Source: an uncultured Ruegeria sp.
Lineage (GTDB): Bacteria > Pseudomonadota > Alphaproteobacteria > Rhodobacterales > Rhodobacteraceae
Length of the DNA: 64,000 nucleotides
Direction of reading: 5' to 3'
Assembly (NCBI RefSeq): GCF_947497005.1
Contig: NZ_CANMFF010000003.1
Location: 186,001-250,000, forward strand
A program made the position numbers and the translations under genes. Of the stretch, positions 45,975 through 55,774 are shown piece by piece. The first letter of the stretch is position 1. Each line of letters begins with the position of its first letter. The notes under the pieces were generated by a model. That model was not told the DNA's origin. It was given only the letters and a program-made list of their open reading frames with translations, and did not search any database.

Positions 45975-46112
45975 GAGAAAATCCCGTCTGGTTGGTTAGA
46001 TTGGAGGTTGTGATACAGGTTTACCAGATCACAAGCATCGGGATAGCGGCGCTCTGGGGGGAAAAGCGACATTGCAAACCCACAAACCAGTGAACCGGTC
46101 ACAAAGGCAGCA

Positions 46113-46834
46113 TCAGGCTTCGGGCACGCTATCCCATTCGACGCTGCCAGTACTTGGCTCTGATACAGGCGGAGTGACGACCTTGTGCCGAAGTTCCTCG
46201 GGATTGTCTTTTAACGAAACCAAAACCGCAATTGTCTGTATAGTGTCTGCACTGTCGCCCTTTTCGAAACCCTCAGTCCGAACGTCGTTCCGGGTCAGCG
46301 CCTCAAGAACAGCCAAGCGTGCGTCTGCCTGTGCTTCTTCTGTATACCGCCGCAAAATCTTGAACTTCTGCGCCAAGGGGACACCGGCTCGTGTTTTGCG
46401 CTTCAACAATTTCACCAAGGGCCCGAGACCAAAATTCACGAAGATGGCGGACCCGGCCATCATAATTGCGAACAACCAGCCCACCGTTCCGGCCATCAAT
46501 CCTACAGCTGCCGAACTTCGCAGGGTTGATACGGTATTCAGACCGTGAATCGTAAATCCGTGGTGAAAAGTGAGGCCCGCCGCCAAGAACCCGATGCCGG
46601 AAACGACCTGCGCTGCCACTCGGATCGGGCTGACTTCGTCTGGCAACAGCGCCGTAAACACAACAAAAGCCGCGGCGCTCGACGCCTCCTGAGTATTTGC
46701 CTGCAAACCCGCACTTCTCTGCCGGGCCTGCCGCTCTGACCCTATCAGCACACAGTAAGAAACAACGCCGACCCCAGGTTCAGTGCAGCAATCTCAATGG
46801 AAATTAGCCACTTGATTTCCTCGTTCAGATGAAT
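46113..46834 (-). pseudogene. MgtC/SapB-family membrane protein, decayed
   Basis: The main frame (46751 downward) lacks its first transmembrane helix and starts only at a GTG inside the gene. The missing part, IEIAALNLGSALFLTV, lies directly upstream in another frame. An extra two bases in the CA repeat at 46749-46754 separate them. The upstream stretch has no ATG before a TGA at 46835-46837. The rest (IGSERQARQRSAGLQANT; AAQVVSGIGFLAAG; GLNTVSTLRSSAAVGLMAG) is typical of MgtC. The gene is probably non-functional. Confidence 0.75.
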
Positions 46835-46967
46835 TCACCCATGGCTTCTGTAAATCTGTCATGTATTTGTTACAAACTTTCCGATTTCTCTTTGTCGAAC
46901 AAATGAAATCCTTCAGGAAATGGACGTCGCTCTTGCGAAATCGCTGGGCTTGCCATAAGGCGCAGGC

Positions 46968-48527
46968 ATGACCCAGACATCCCACGACCGCCTTCTGATC
47001 ATCGACTTCGGCAGCCAGGTTACGCAGCTTATTGCCCGGCGCCTGCGCGAATTGAACGTCTACTGCGAAATTCACCCTTACCAAAATGTCACGATGGATT
47101 TCGTGCGGGAAATAGCCCCGCGCGCTGTGATCTTTTCGGGCGGCCCGGACAGCGTGACGCGCGAGGGATCGCCCCGCGTTCCGCAAGAGATTTTTGATTA
47201 TGGCGTTCCGATTCTGGGCATCTGCTATGGTCAGCAGGTGATGATGCATCAGCTTGGCGGTAAAGTTGAAAGTGGCCATGGCACGGCCGAGTTTGGTCGG
47301 GCCTTTGTCACACCGAAGGCCAATCTGGACATCCTGGACGGCTGGTTCACTGAAGGCGATGAACAGGTCTGGATGAGCCATGGCGACCACGTCAGCGATA
47401 TCGCGCCGGGATTTCAGGTGTTCGGCACATCACCCAACGCGCCATATGCGATCACGGCTGATCCTTCGCGTCACTTCTACGCCGTGCAGTTTCACCCCGA
47501 GGTACACCACACACCCAAGGGCGCGAAGCTGTACGAGAATTTCGTCAAACTCGCCGGGTTCAAAGGCGACTGGACCATGGGCGCCTATCGCGAAGAGATG
47601 ATCCGTAAAATTCGCGAACAGGTTGGTGACAAAAAGGTCATCTGCGGCCTATCAGGCGGCGTCGACAGCTCGGTTGCTGCAATTTTGATTCACGAAGCAA
47701 TCGGGGATCAGCTGACCTGTGTGTTCGTCGATCACGGGCTGCTGCGTAAGAACGAGGCCGAAGAAGTCGTCGGTATGTTCCGCGACAATTACAACATCCA
47801 ATTGATCCATGCAGATGAATCCGAGCTGTTTCTGGGCGAGTTGGAAGGTCAGAGCGATCCAGAGACCAAACGCAAGATCATCGGCAAGCTGTTCATCGAC
47901 GTATTTCAGAAACACGCTGATACCATTGATGGAGCGGAATTCCTGGCTCAAGGCACACTGTATCCTGACGTAATCGAATCTGTGTCGTTTTCTGGCGGGC
48001 CCTCGGTAACCATCAAATCGCACCACAATGTGGGCGGTCTGCCGGAAAAGATGGGGCTGAAACTGGTCGAACCGCTGCGTGAACTGTTCAAGGACGAAGT
48101 CCGCGCGCTGGGCCGCGAGCTGGGCCTGCCGCAGAGCTTTATCGGCCGCCACCCCTTCCCCGGACCTGGCCTGGCGATTCGCTGCCCCGGCGAAATCACC
48201 CGCGAAAAGCTGAAGATTCTGCGTGAAGCCGATGCGATCTTTATCGACCAGATTCGCAAACATGGGCTTTACGACGAAATCTGGCAGGCGTTCGTTGCAA
48301 TTCTTCCGGTGCGGACAGTTGGTGTTATGGGCGATGGCCGCACCTATGATTTCGCCTGTGCATTGCGGGCCGTTACCTCGGTCGACGGGATGACGGCGGA
48401 CTACTACCCGTTTAGCCATGAATTCCTTGGGGAAACGGCGACCCGGATCATCAACGAAGTCAAGGGCATCAACCGGTGCACCTATGACATCACTTCGAAA
48501 CCGCCCGGGACGATTGAATGGGAATGA
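46968..48527 (+). CDS. guaA: GMP synthase (glutamine-hydrolysing)
   Basis: Converts XMP to GMP with glutamine and ATP. It has 519 residues, the usual length. The glutamine amidotransferase domain holds the Cys of GICYGQQ with QFHPEVHHT (His, Glu). The ATP-pyrophosphatase P loop is [11 protein letters not shown], and the dimerisation domain ends with the conserved [11 protein letters not shown]. It is monocistronic; a large inverted repeat follows. Confidence 0.98.
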   Translation: MTQTSHDRLLIIDFGSQVTQLIARRLRELNVYCEIHPYQNVTMDFVREIAPRAVIFSGGPDSVTREGSPRVPQEIFDYGVPILGICYGQQVMMHQLGGKVESGHGTAEFGRAFVTPKANLDILDGWFTEGDEQVWMSHGDHVSDIAPGFQVFGTSPNAPYAITADPSRHFYAVQFHPEVHHTPKGAKLYENFVKLAGFKGDWTMGAYREEMIRKIREQVGDKKVICGLSGGVDSSVAAILIHEAIGDQLTCVFVDHGLLRKNEAEEVVGMFRDNYNIQLIHADESELFLGELEGQSDPETKRKIIGKLFIDVFQKHADTIDGAEFLAQGTLYPDVIESVSFSGGPSVTIKSHHNVGGLPEKMGLKLVEPLRELFKDEVRALGRELGLPQSFIGRHPFPGPGLAIRCPGEITREKLKILREADAIFIDQIRKHGLYDEIWQAFVAILPVRTVGVMGDGRTYDFACALRAVTSVDGMTADYYPFSHEFLGETATRIINEVKGINRCTYDITSKPPGTIEWE

Positions 48528-48576
48528 TCCAGCCGTGAACCCTGCATCTGATGATGGGTGACCAATAGTGCGGCAT

Positions 48577-48623
48577 TCATGTTCAAACCGTGCCCGAAAA
48601 CGTCGGGCGTGGCTTGAACATGA
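48577..48623. repeat. Large, nearly perfect inverted repeat after guaA
   Basis: A 47-base hairpin. TCATGTTCAA (48577-48586) pairs with TTGAACATGA (48614-48623), and CCGTGCCCGA (48588-48597) pairs with TCGGGCGTGG (48603-48612, with two G-T pairs). The loop is AAACG and the only mismatch is A48587/C48613. No T run follows. It may end the guaA transcript, protect it, or be a dispersed palindromic repeat. Confidence 0.7.
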
Positions 48624-48725
48624 CGCCTCATCAGCGTTTGAATGATTCGACGAATTCAATCGATTTGTTTTAAGCGCGTGGCGAAGGCCTCATTTCCGAG
48701 GCTGTGACCCTGCGTACATTCCGGG

Positions 48726-49640
48726 GTGCAGTACGTGAATCAAATACAAGAAAACACGTTCAAAGCCGCCTTGTGGATGACGGGAGCCATTGCGTCCTTC
48801 TCTTCCATGGCAGTTGCCGGTCGCGAACTGAGTGTCACGCATGACACGTTCGAGATCATGATGTACCGAAGCGTGGTTGGGTTTGTTGTTGTCGCCCTCG
48901 CACTCACTCTCACCCGCAAATGGGCGCAGGTTTCAACGCAGCGTCTGGGATTGCACGCTGTGCGCAATACCTTGCATTTCACGGGTCAGAATCTTTGGTT
49001 CTACGCAGTCGCTGTGGCGCCTTTGGCGCAGGTTTTTGCGCTGGAATTCACACAACCGCTATGGGTGATCCTGCTTTCGCCGCTGTTTCTGAACGAACGC
49101 CTGACCGCCTTTAGAATAACAGCAGCTCTCATCGGTTTTGCTGGCGTTCTGATCGTGACACGCCCGGGCGCGGCGCCCTTGAGCCCCGGCCTTTTGACGG
49201 CAGCTGCGTCGGCTATTTTCTTTGCGTTTACAACTATCACCACCAAAAAGCTCACAGGCTTTGCCAGTATCGGTTGCATCGTTTTCTGGCTTACGACGAT
49301 GCAGGCGGTTCTGGGGGTTATCGCCGCTGGATTCGACGGTCAGATCTCCCTTCCAACACCCCAAACCGCTCCGTTTTTGGTACTCGTCGGACTTGCTGGA
49401 CTACTGGCCCATTTCTGCATCACCAAAGCCCTGGCAATTGCCCCGGCAACTGTCGTGGTCCCTTTTGATTTTGCGCGCCTTCCAACAATCGCAGTGGTCG
49501 GGATGATCCTTTATCACGAACCAATCGATCACTGGGTCTTGATAGGCGCAGCCGTCATCATTTCCGGTATTTTCCTGAATATCTGGTCCGAAAATCGTAA
49601 CAGTTTAGCAACAGTTGAAAACAGTAGTCGCAATACGTAA
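48726..49640 (+). CDS. DMT-superfamily transporter (EamA)
   Basis: A 304-residue inner-membrane exporter with ten helices in two EamA repeats. The repeats show in LEFTQPLWVILLSPLFLNERL (first) and VPFDFARLPTIAVVGMILYHEPI (second), the paired family motif. The start is uncertain: a GTG at 48726 gives an N-terminus that fits, and another GTG lies 9 bases later. Substrate unknown; many EamA proteins export amino acids or metabolites. Confidence 0.87.
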   Translation: MQYVNQIQENTFKAALWMTGAIASFSSMAVAGRELSVTHDTFEIMMYRSVVGFVVVALALTLTRKWAQVSTQRLGLHAVRNTLHFTGQNLWFYAVAVAPLAQVFALEFTQPLWVILLSPLFLNERLTAFRITAALIGFAGVLIVTRPGAAPLSPGLLTAAASAIFFAFTTITTKKLTGFASIGCIVFWLTTMQAVLGVIAAGFDGQISLPTPQTAPFLVLVGLAGLLAHFCITKALAIAPATVVVPFDFARLPTIAVVGMILYHEPIDHWVLIGAAVIISGIFLNIWSENRNSLATVENSSRNT

Positions 49641-49766
49641 CGCACCGTCACCAGTTGACCTTAAAGTAACCAAAAAGAAAGTATCGTGCATCATACAACG
49701 GGCAGACGCTTAATACACTCAATTCATCGTCATAATAGCCCGCGGGAGTTTGTCAGGGAGGACAGT

Positions 49767-50927
49767 ATGAAGAAAGTACTACTCGCAACCTGTGCTATGT
49801 GCGCTGGAGCGACGGCAGGATATGCAGGCGGTCTGGATCGCAGCGGTCAGGGCATTAACCTGGTCTTTGAAGAAGGTTCAGCGGTTCAGTTCCGGTTGGG
49901 GTACACCGATCCCAGCGTAACCGGGACCATGCCCGCGTTAGCCGGCCCGAACATAGGCCAACCCCAGAACTCCGGTGAAGTGGCCAACGACTTTTTCACA
50001 CCGCATTTGGGTTATAAAACCTCGCTGACCGAAAAGCTCGACTTTGCGATCATGTATGATCAGCCCTTTGGGGCAGACATCGAATATGCAAACACCTATC
50101 CTCTTTCGATCAACCCAATTCCAGGTGGCCGGACCGATACTCTGAGGGCCACGGCAGACACGGATGCCATCACGGCATTGCTGCGCTACAAATTCGACGG
50201 CGGGTTCAGCGCAATCGGCGGCATTCGTGCGCAGCGTGTGCAGGCTTCGGTTACAGTGCCGCTTGCTGCGGGCTACCAGGTTGACTCGGACGCTGACACT
50301 GCATTCGGTTACGTTGTCGGTGTCGCATGGGAAAAACCAGAGATCGCGGCTCGTGTATCATTGACCTACAACTCCAAGATCAGCCACGATCTTTCGCAGT
50401 CAGAGTCGCTGAACCCACCACCATTCCCGCCAATTCCTCCTGGGACTGTGGCCACCTTCAACACCAACAGTGAAATTGAGACGCCTCAGTCGATCAACCT
50501 GGATTTCCAGACAGGCGTCGCGCCTAAAACTCTGGTGTTTGGCTCTATCCGTTGGGTCGACTGGCCACAACTCGTCTATAACCCGCCAAACTATCCACCA
50601 ACAACCAACCTGGTCGATTATGACGACGCCACGTTTACCTACTCGCTTGGCATGGGCTATCAGTTTTCCGAGGAATTTTCCGGCGCTGTGACATTGGGCT
50701 ACGAATCTTCGCAAGGTACTCCTGTATCGAACCTCGGTCCGACCGATGGGTTCTGGAGCATTGGCGTGGGTGGCACATACTCGTTAGAGAACGCCAAGAT
50801 TTCCGGCGGCGTACGCTACACAGACATTGGCGACGCAACGGCAGATGGCGCCTTTGGCCAAACCGCCACCTTTACGGGTAACAGCGCCTGGAGCGTCGGC
50901 TTCCAGATCACCTACGCTCTGAACTAA
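49767..50927 (+). CDS. FadL/OmpP1-family outer-membrane transport protein
   Basis: A 386-residue outer-membrane beta-barrel. The signal peptide is MKKVLLATCAMCAGATAGYA. The mature N-terminus (GGLDRSGQGINLVFEEGSA) forms the FadL hatch, the strand pattern of alternating hydrophobic residues runs to the end, and the C-terminal strand closes with WSVGFQITYALN, an aromatic-rich signature. FadL channels import long-chain fatty acids or hydrophobic compounds. ATG 49767 has AGGGAGG just upstream. A strong terminator follows. Confidence 0.9.
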   Translation: MKKVLLATCAMCAGATAGYAGGLDRSGQGINLVFEEGSAVQFRLGYTDPSVTGTMPALAGPNIGQPQNSGEVANDFFTPHLGYKTSLTEKLDFAIMYDQPFGADIEYANTYPLSINPIPGGRTDTLRATADTDAITALLRYKFDGGFSAIGGIRAQRVQASVTVPLAAGYQVDSDADTAFGYVVGVAWEKPEIAARVSLTYNSKISHDLSQSESLNPPPFPPIPPGTVATFNTNSEIETPQSINLDFQTGVAPKTLVFGSIRWVDWPQLVYNPPNYPPTTNLVDYDDATFTYSLGMGYQFSEEFSGAVTLGYESSQGTPVSNLGPTDGFWSIGVGGTYSLENAKISGGVRYTDIGDATADGAFGQTATFTGNSAWSVGFQITYALN

Positions 50928-50947
50928 ACCAGAAAGATCTTTATTCG

Positions 50948-50978
50948 AGGCTCCGCTGTTTCAGCGGAGCCTTTTTTT
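50948..50978 (+). terminator. Intrinsic terminator of the FadL gene
   Basis: Perfect 10-bp stem AGGCTCCGCT / AGCGGAGCCT, loop GTTTC, T run 50972-50978. Confidence 0.95.
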
Positions 50979-51027
50979 GCGCAAGTTTCGGGTCGCGAAC
51001 GGACCGCATGAATGGAAAAGTGCAGCC

Positions 51028-51924
51028 ATGAGCACACAAAAACACCTTTCTCAGCGCGCCTGGGCCGAACTCATGCTTCTTGCGGTCATCTGGGGCGCGT
51101 CCTTTGTGGCTATCCGGATCGCCCTGGACACCATCCCCGTGATGACATCGGTATTGCATCGCACATTCTGGGCGATGCTGGCGCTCTGGTTGGTCGCGTG
51201 GAGCATGGGGCTTTCGCTCCCACGGTCGCCTCGCATCTGGGGCGCGTTTCTGATCATGGGGTTGCTGAACAACGTGATACCGTTCAGCCTTATGGCTTGG
51301 GGTCAACTTTACATTGATACCGGTCTTACCGCGATCCTGAACGCGGCCACGGCTATATTTGGTGTTCTGGTTGCAGCCCTGTTTTTCAGGGACGAGCGGT
51401 TGACGAAACCCCGTCTGCTTGGCGTTTTCCTGGGTTTCCTAGGCGTCTCAATTACCATCGGACTACAGAACTTCACCTCTTTCAGCCTGCAAAGCACCGC
51501 CCAACTTGCGGTATTAGCAGGAACAATCTCTTACGCTTTTGCCGCGGCTTGGGCACGAATTTCGTTGTCGGACCTTCATCCAATCGTCGCTGCGGCCGGG
51601 ATGTTGACCGGTTCAACTCTGTTGATGCTTCCGCTTTCGCTTGCCGCAGATGGGGTGCCAACGCTTGCATTGCCTGCAATCACTTGGGTGGCGATTGGAT
51701 ATTACGCCATTGTGGCGACGGCCGGGGCATATCTTTTGTACTACCGCGTGCTGGCAATGGCTGGCAGTGGTAACCTGATGCTGGTGACGCTTGTGATCCC
51801 TCCGGTGGCCATTGTACTTGGCGCAATTCTGCGAAACGAAGCACTGCCACCCAACGCCTATTTCGGCTTTGCCATTCTTGCCCTGGGTCTTTTGGTATTG
51901 AACTGGTCCGGTCGGCGCGATTGA
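51028..51924 (+). CDS. DMT-superfamily transporter (EamA), second copy
   Basis: A 298-residue exporter with ten helices, of a different subgroup from the gene at 48.7 kb. The first EamA repeat has VIWGASFVAIRIAL and LNAATAIFGVLVAALFFRDERL; the second has VTLVIPPVAIVLGAILRNEAL. The ATG at 51028 gives a normal N-terminus (MSTQKHLSQRAWAEL). Substrate unknown. The next gene starts 48 bases downstream and may be cotranscribed. Confidence 0.9.
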   Translation: MSTQKHLSQRAWAELMLLAVIWGASFVAIRIALDTIPVMTSVLHRTFWAMLALWLVAWSMGLSLPRSPRIWGAFLIMGLLNNVIPFSLMAWGQLYIDTGLTAILNAATAIFGVLVAALFFRDERLTKPRLLGVFLGFLGVSITIGLQNFTSFSLQSTAQLAVLAGTISYAFAAAWARISLSDLHPIVAAAGMLTGSTLLMLPLSLAADGVPTLALPAITWVAIGYYAIVATAGAYLLYYRVLAMAGSGNLMLVTLVIPPVAIVLGAILRNEALPPNAYFGFAILALGLLVLNWSGRRD

Positions 51925-51972
51925 CGCCGCGCGCTGCCCGATTTAGCAAAGGCTAAAAAGGGACAGCACGAA

Positions 51973-52845
51973 ATGATCTATAACACGGCCCAAGACTGGC
52001 GCACGGCAAGCCGCAAGAAAGTGCTGTTCTTTGGCATGTCCGGTCTGGGAAAGACCTATGTCTCGAACATTCTCAGGGACTCGGGAAACTGGTTCCACTA
52101 CTCGATCGACTATCGGATCGGCACGCGCTATATGGGCGAGTACATCACCGACAACGCCAAAGCCGAGGCGATGAAGGTTCCGTTTCTGCGAGAGCTGCTG
52201 CTGTCGGATTCGATCTATATTGGCTCGAATATCTCATTTGCAAACCTGACACCGGTTGCGGCCTATCTGGGCAAGCCAGGCAATCCTGCCCTGGGCGGGC
52301 TTGAAATGCCGGAATACCGCCGCAGACAGGAACAATTCCGTCTGGCGGAAATACATGCCTTACTGGATACCGAGTACTTTATCGACCGCGCCGAGCGCCT
52401 GTATAAATACCCCAATTTCATCTGCGATACCGGTGGATCAATCTGCGAATGGGTGGATCCCGAGGACCCGAGGGATCAGGTTCTGTCCGAGCTTTCGCAG
52501 CAGACCCTGATGATCTGGTTGAAAGGTGATGAAGGCCACACCGCAGAACTTGTGCGCCGCTTCGACAAAGCCCCCAAACCAATGTCTTATCAGGCCGAGT
52601 TTCTGACACATGCCTGGACAAAATACCTGGACCAGCACGGATGTGCGGAATCTGATGTAAACCCCGATGATTTCGTTCGCTGGACCTATGCGCAGGCACT
52701 GGCGCATCGCCACCCCCGATACGAGGCTATGGCGAAAAACTGGGGTGTGGCGATTGCCGCCAGTGACATCGGTAATATTCGCGATGCCACCGATTTCGAT
52801 GAGTTGATCGAACGCACCCTTGAGGCCAAGCGCAATAACGCCTAA
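51973..52845 (+). CDS. P-loop NTPase of unknown function
   Basis: A 290-residue soluble protein with a Walker A GMSGLGKTY (residues 21-29) right after an N-terminal beta strand (KKVLFFG). A kinase-like pattern follows (FHYSIDYRIGTRYM), later CDTGGSICEWVDP and MIWLKGDEGHTAELVRRF. The order resembles nucleotide or shikimate-type kinases, but no family is recognised. It lies 36 bases before metA on the same strand, so both may be on one transcript. The function is unknown. Confidence 0.78.
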   Translation: MIYNTAQDWRTASRKKVLFFGMSGLGKTYVSNILRDSGNWFHYSIDYRIGTRYMGEYITDNAKAEAMKVPFLRELLLSDSIYIGSNISFANLTPVAAYLGKPGNPALGGLEMPEYRRRQEQFRLAEIHALLDTEYFIDRAERLYKYPNFICDTGGSICEWVDPEDPRDQVLSELSQQTLMIWLKGDEGHTAELVRRFDKAPKPMSYQAEFLTHAWTKYLDQHGCAESDVNPDDFVRWTYAQALAHRHPRYEAMAKNWGVAIAASDIGNIRDATDFDELIERTLEAKRNNA

Positions 52846-52881
52846 CTACCAGTTTTCACTATTCTCTTCGAAGTCTGACAC

Positions 52882-53799
52882 ATGCCCATCAAAATCCCAT
52901 CAGATCTGCCTGCTTTTGACGTCCTGACCAAAGAGGGCGTCATGGTCATGGACGAAGATCAGGCCATGCGTCAGGATATCCGCCCCCTGCGTATCGGCTT
53001 GCTGAATCTGATGCCCAAGAAAATTCAGACAGAAAACCAGTTCGCGCGTCTGATCGGTGCAACCCCGTTGCAGATTGACCTGTCGTTGATCCGCATGACC
53101 GAACACCGCACCAAGACCGCCGCTGCTGAGCATATGTCCGAATTTTACCGACCTTTTCAGGAGGTCAAGGATCAGAAGTTCGACGGCCTGATCATTACCG
53201 GTGCCCCAATCGAACATCTGGAATTCGGTGATGTCACATATTGGGACGAAATCAGCGAAATCTTCGAATGGACCCAAACCAACGTGCAGTCCACCTTTGG
53301 GGTGTGCTGGGGCGGGATGGCGATGATCAATCATTTCCATGGCGTCCGGAAGCACATGCTGGAAGCCAAGGCTTTCGGGTGTTTCCGGCATCGCAACCTA
53401 GATTCGGCATCTCCTTTTTTACGCGGGTTTTCAGATGATTGCGTCATACCGGTCAGCCGCTGGACAGAAATGAAACAGGACGAGATCGATCTTGCACCCG
53501 GTTTGAGGACCCTGCTGGGTAGCGACGATGTCGGCCCCTGTCTGGTCGAAGATCGTGGCCACCGGGCATTGTATATCTTCAATCATTTCGAATATGACAG
53601 TGACACGCTGAAACAGGAATATGATCGGGACGTCACCAACGGCACCCCCATCAACGTGCCAATAAACTACTATCCTGACGATGATCCGTCCAAGACGCCG
53701 CAGAACCGGTGGCGCAGTCACGCACATCTTCTCTATGGCAACTGGATTAACGAGATATATCAGTCCACACCTTTCGATATGACCAAAATTGGCCGTTAA
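52882..53799 (+). CDS. metA: Homoserine O-acyltransferase (MetA), acetyl-CoA type predicted
   Basis: First step of methionine synthesis: acylation of homoserine. The 305 residues have the nucleophile Cys142 ([11 protein letters not shown]) and the His and Glu of NHFEYD. Residue 111 is Glu ([10 protein letters not shown]). In MetA enzymes Glu at this place goes with acetyl-CoA and Gly with succinyl-CoA, so it is probably a homoserine O-acetyltransferase despite the metA name. The gene after it starts inside its 3' end. No riboswitch lies in the 36-base gap before it. Confidence 0.95.
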   Translation: MPIKIPSDLPAFDVLTKEGVMVMDEDQAMRQDIRPLRIGLLNLMPKKIQTENQFARLIGATPLQIDLSLIRMTEHRTKTAAAEHMSEFYRPFQEVKDQKFDGLIITGAPIEHLEFGDVTYWDEISEIFEWTQTNVQSTFGVCWGGMAMINHFHGVRKHMLEAKAFGCFRHRNLDSASPFLRGFSDDCVIPVSRWTEMKQDEIDLAPGLRTLLGSDDVGPCLVEDRGHRALYIFNHFEYDSDTLKQEYDRDVTNGTPINVPINYYPDDDPSKTPQNRWRSHAHLLYGNWINEIYQSTPFDMTKIGR

Positions 53800-54742
53800 A
53801 GCCCTGATATCCTTTGGCCTGATCGTTCTGGGCCTTGTCGTGCTGACAACCTGGCGCAGCGCCCGGAACGAAGCGCAGGCCGAAGCGGCTTTTCCGCCCG
53901 AAGGTCAGATACTGGACGTGAATGGCATCGCTGTTCATGCAGTAGTCATGGGTGAAGGGCCTGATGTCGTTCTGATCCACGGTTCAAGTGGAAACACGCG
54001 CGATATGACCTTTGCGTTGGCCCCCATTCTGGCCAAGTCGTACCGCGTGATCGTATTTGACCGACCGGGGTTGGGCTATTCCGAAAGCTTCAATCCCGAT
54101 GGCGAAACCATCATTGAACAAGCGGATATCCTGCAACGCGCCGCGGCCCAACTTGGGGCGGAAAAGCCCATCGTGGCTGGGCAAAGCTATGGCGGTTCAG
54201 TGTCACTTGCCTGGGCTGTGACCCGACCTCAGAATATCTCGGCTTTGGTTCTGATCGCCCCAGCTGCGATCCCATGGGAAACGCCTTTGGACGGGTTCAA
54301 CCGGCTTGCGTCGACCTCGGCTGGTAATGCGTTTGTCTTGCCCTTGATCAGTTCATTCGTGCCTGACTGGTACGTAGTACAAGCGTTGGACAAAGTGTTT
54401 GCACCGCAAACGGCCCCTGAAGGATACGTTGAACATTTCGGGCCCGGGCTGACAACGCGGCGCGGGTCAATGCATGCAAACGCCAAGCAACGCGCCAACC
54501 TGCTGGATGAGGTCACCCGCCTGCAACCGAGATACGGCGAAATTTCCATTCCGACAGAAATCATTCACGGAACTGCAGACGACACGGTTGGTCTTGAATG
54601 GCATTCTGAACGTCTGATCGAACAAATCCCCGGCGCTGAACTGATCGAGTTGCCGGGTATCGGTCATATGCCACAGGTGGTTGCAGCACCCGAAGTCGCC
54701 GCCGCGATAGATCGTGCAGCGCAGCGAGCGGGTTTGCGTTAA
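53789..54742 (+). CDS. Alpha/beta hydrolase with N-terminal membrane anchor
   Basis: A 317-residue hydrolase. An N-terminal hydrophobic helix ([18 protein letters not shown]) anchors or exports it. The core shows the oxyanion motif [11 protein letters not shown], the nucleophile elbow AGQSYGGS, an Asp in [10 protein letters not shown] and the His in LPGIGHMPQ. Substrate unknown. It starts at TTG 53789, overlapping the metA stop by 11 bases; no better start is seen. Being coupled to metA does not by itself say anything about function. Confidence 0.85.
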   Translation: MAVKALISFGLIVLGLVVLTTWRSARNEAQAEAAFPPEGQILDVNGIAVHAVVMGEGPDVVLIHGSSGNTRDMTFALAPILAKSYRVIVFDRPGLGYSESFNPDGETIIEQADILQRAAAQLGAEKPIVAGQSYGGSVSLAWAVTRPQNISALVLIAPAAIPWETPLDGFNRLASTSAGNAFVLPLISSFVPDWYVVQALDKVFAPQTAPEGYVEHFGPGLTTRRGSMHANAKQRANLLDEVTRLQPRYGEISIPTEIIHGTADDTVGLEWHSERLIEQIPGAELIELPGIGHMPQVVAAPEVAAAIDRAAQRAGLR

Positions 54743-54791
54743 CCTAAGCTCTAATCCATAGTCAGATATGGATTTTATCGCGAGGTGACAT

Positions 54792-55661
54792 ATGGCCCGG
54801 TCCGGAAAAGGCTCTATTAAGAAGTATTTTCAGAAAGACGCGCCCAAAGCTGTGCGGGAAGAAATAAAAAGCGCGAAAAAGGGCGATATCCTGAACCCGA
54901 CCTACCCGTATTCGGAAAAAATTAAGACCAAGGACTATGAAAGTCAGATAGAGCTGCTCCAAATCGAACTCGTCAAGATGCAATCGTGGGTCAAGGAAAC
55001 CGATCAACGGGTCGCCATCATTTTCGAAGGCCGCGATGCCGCAGGTAAAGGTGGAACCATCAAGCGATTTCGCGAAAACCTGAACCCGCGCGGTGCCCGC
55101 AACGTGGCGCTTAGCAAGCCTTCGGACACAGAACGCAGCCAGTGGTATTTTCAGCGCTACATCCCCCACCTGCCCGCTGCCGGGGAAATCGTGTTCTTTG
55201 ATCGCAGCTGGTATAATCGCGGTGTTGTCGAGAACGTCTTTGGCTTTTGCACGCAGGAAGAGCGTGAGCGGTTTTTCCGTCAGGTTTTGCCACTTGAAAC
55301 TGGTCTGGTGAATGACGGCATCCATTTCTTCAAATTCTGGCTCAATGTTGGACGCGCAGAACAGCTGAATCGTTTTCTGGCGCGCGAAACCGACCCATTG
55401 AAGCAGTGGAAACTTAGCCCGATTGACGTGGCAGGGCTGAACAAGTGGGACGAATATACGCAATCGATCTCGGAAACCCTGACCCGGTCGCACACTGACG
55501 CCTGCCCCTGGACCATTGTACGTTCCGATGACAAAAAACGCGCGCGCCTTGCCGCTATCCGAACGGTCCTGCATGCTTTGGATTACGGTGAGAAAGACAC
55601 GAAAAGCATCGGCAATATTGATCCACAGATTTGCGGTGGCCCAGATGTGTGGGAGGCATAA
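54792..55661 (+). CDS. ppk2: Polyphosphate kinase 2
   Basis: Transfers phosphate between polyphosphate and nucleotides. It has 289 residues and the PPK2 motifs: Walker [17 protein letters not shown] (about 77-92), the lid [22 protein letters not shown] segment with Walker B DRSWYNR, and the C-terminal [14 protein letters not shown]. Length and single domain suggest class I, which phosphorylates nucleoside diphosphates. Single gene, followed by a TetR gene after 113 bases. Confidence 0.96.
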   Translation: MARSGKGSIKKYFQKDAPKAVREEIKSAKKGDILNPTYPYSEKIKTKDYESQIELLQIELVKMQSWVKETDQRVAIIFEGRDAAGKGGTIKRFRENLNPRGARNVALSKPSDTERSQWYFQRYIPHLPAAGEIVFFDRSWYNRGVVENVFGFCTQEERERFFRQVLPLETGLVNDGIHFFKFWLNVGRAEQLNRFLARETDPLKQWKLSPIDVAGLNKWDEYTQSISETLTRSHTDACPWTIVRSDDKKRARLAAIRTVLHALDYGEKDTKSIGNIDPQICGGPDVWEA

Positions 55662-55774
55662 ATTGCGAACTCGCCCCACCCGGTTGAAGCCTTCACAGGC
55701 ATGTGTTGGACGGCAGTGCGTCTTTGTTCTATGTCCTTGTGTCTCAACATCTATTCAAGAAACCTGAGGCCAGG

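Noticed and set aside
47652..48659. 335-codon open frame on the minus strand opposite guaA
   Set aside because: guaA is unambiguous on the other strand with all catalytic motifs; the antisense translation has no recognisable fold.
52846..52881. SAM-II riboswitch before metA
   Set aside because: The gap is only 36 bases and shows no pseudoknot-forming pairs.
54762..55679. 305-codon minus-strand frame opposite ppk2
   Set aside because: Mirror of the PPK2 coding sequence; PPK2 motifs are all on the + strand.
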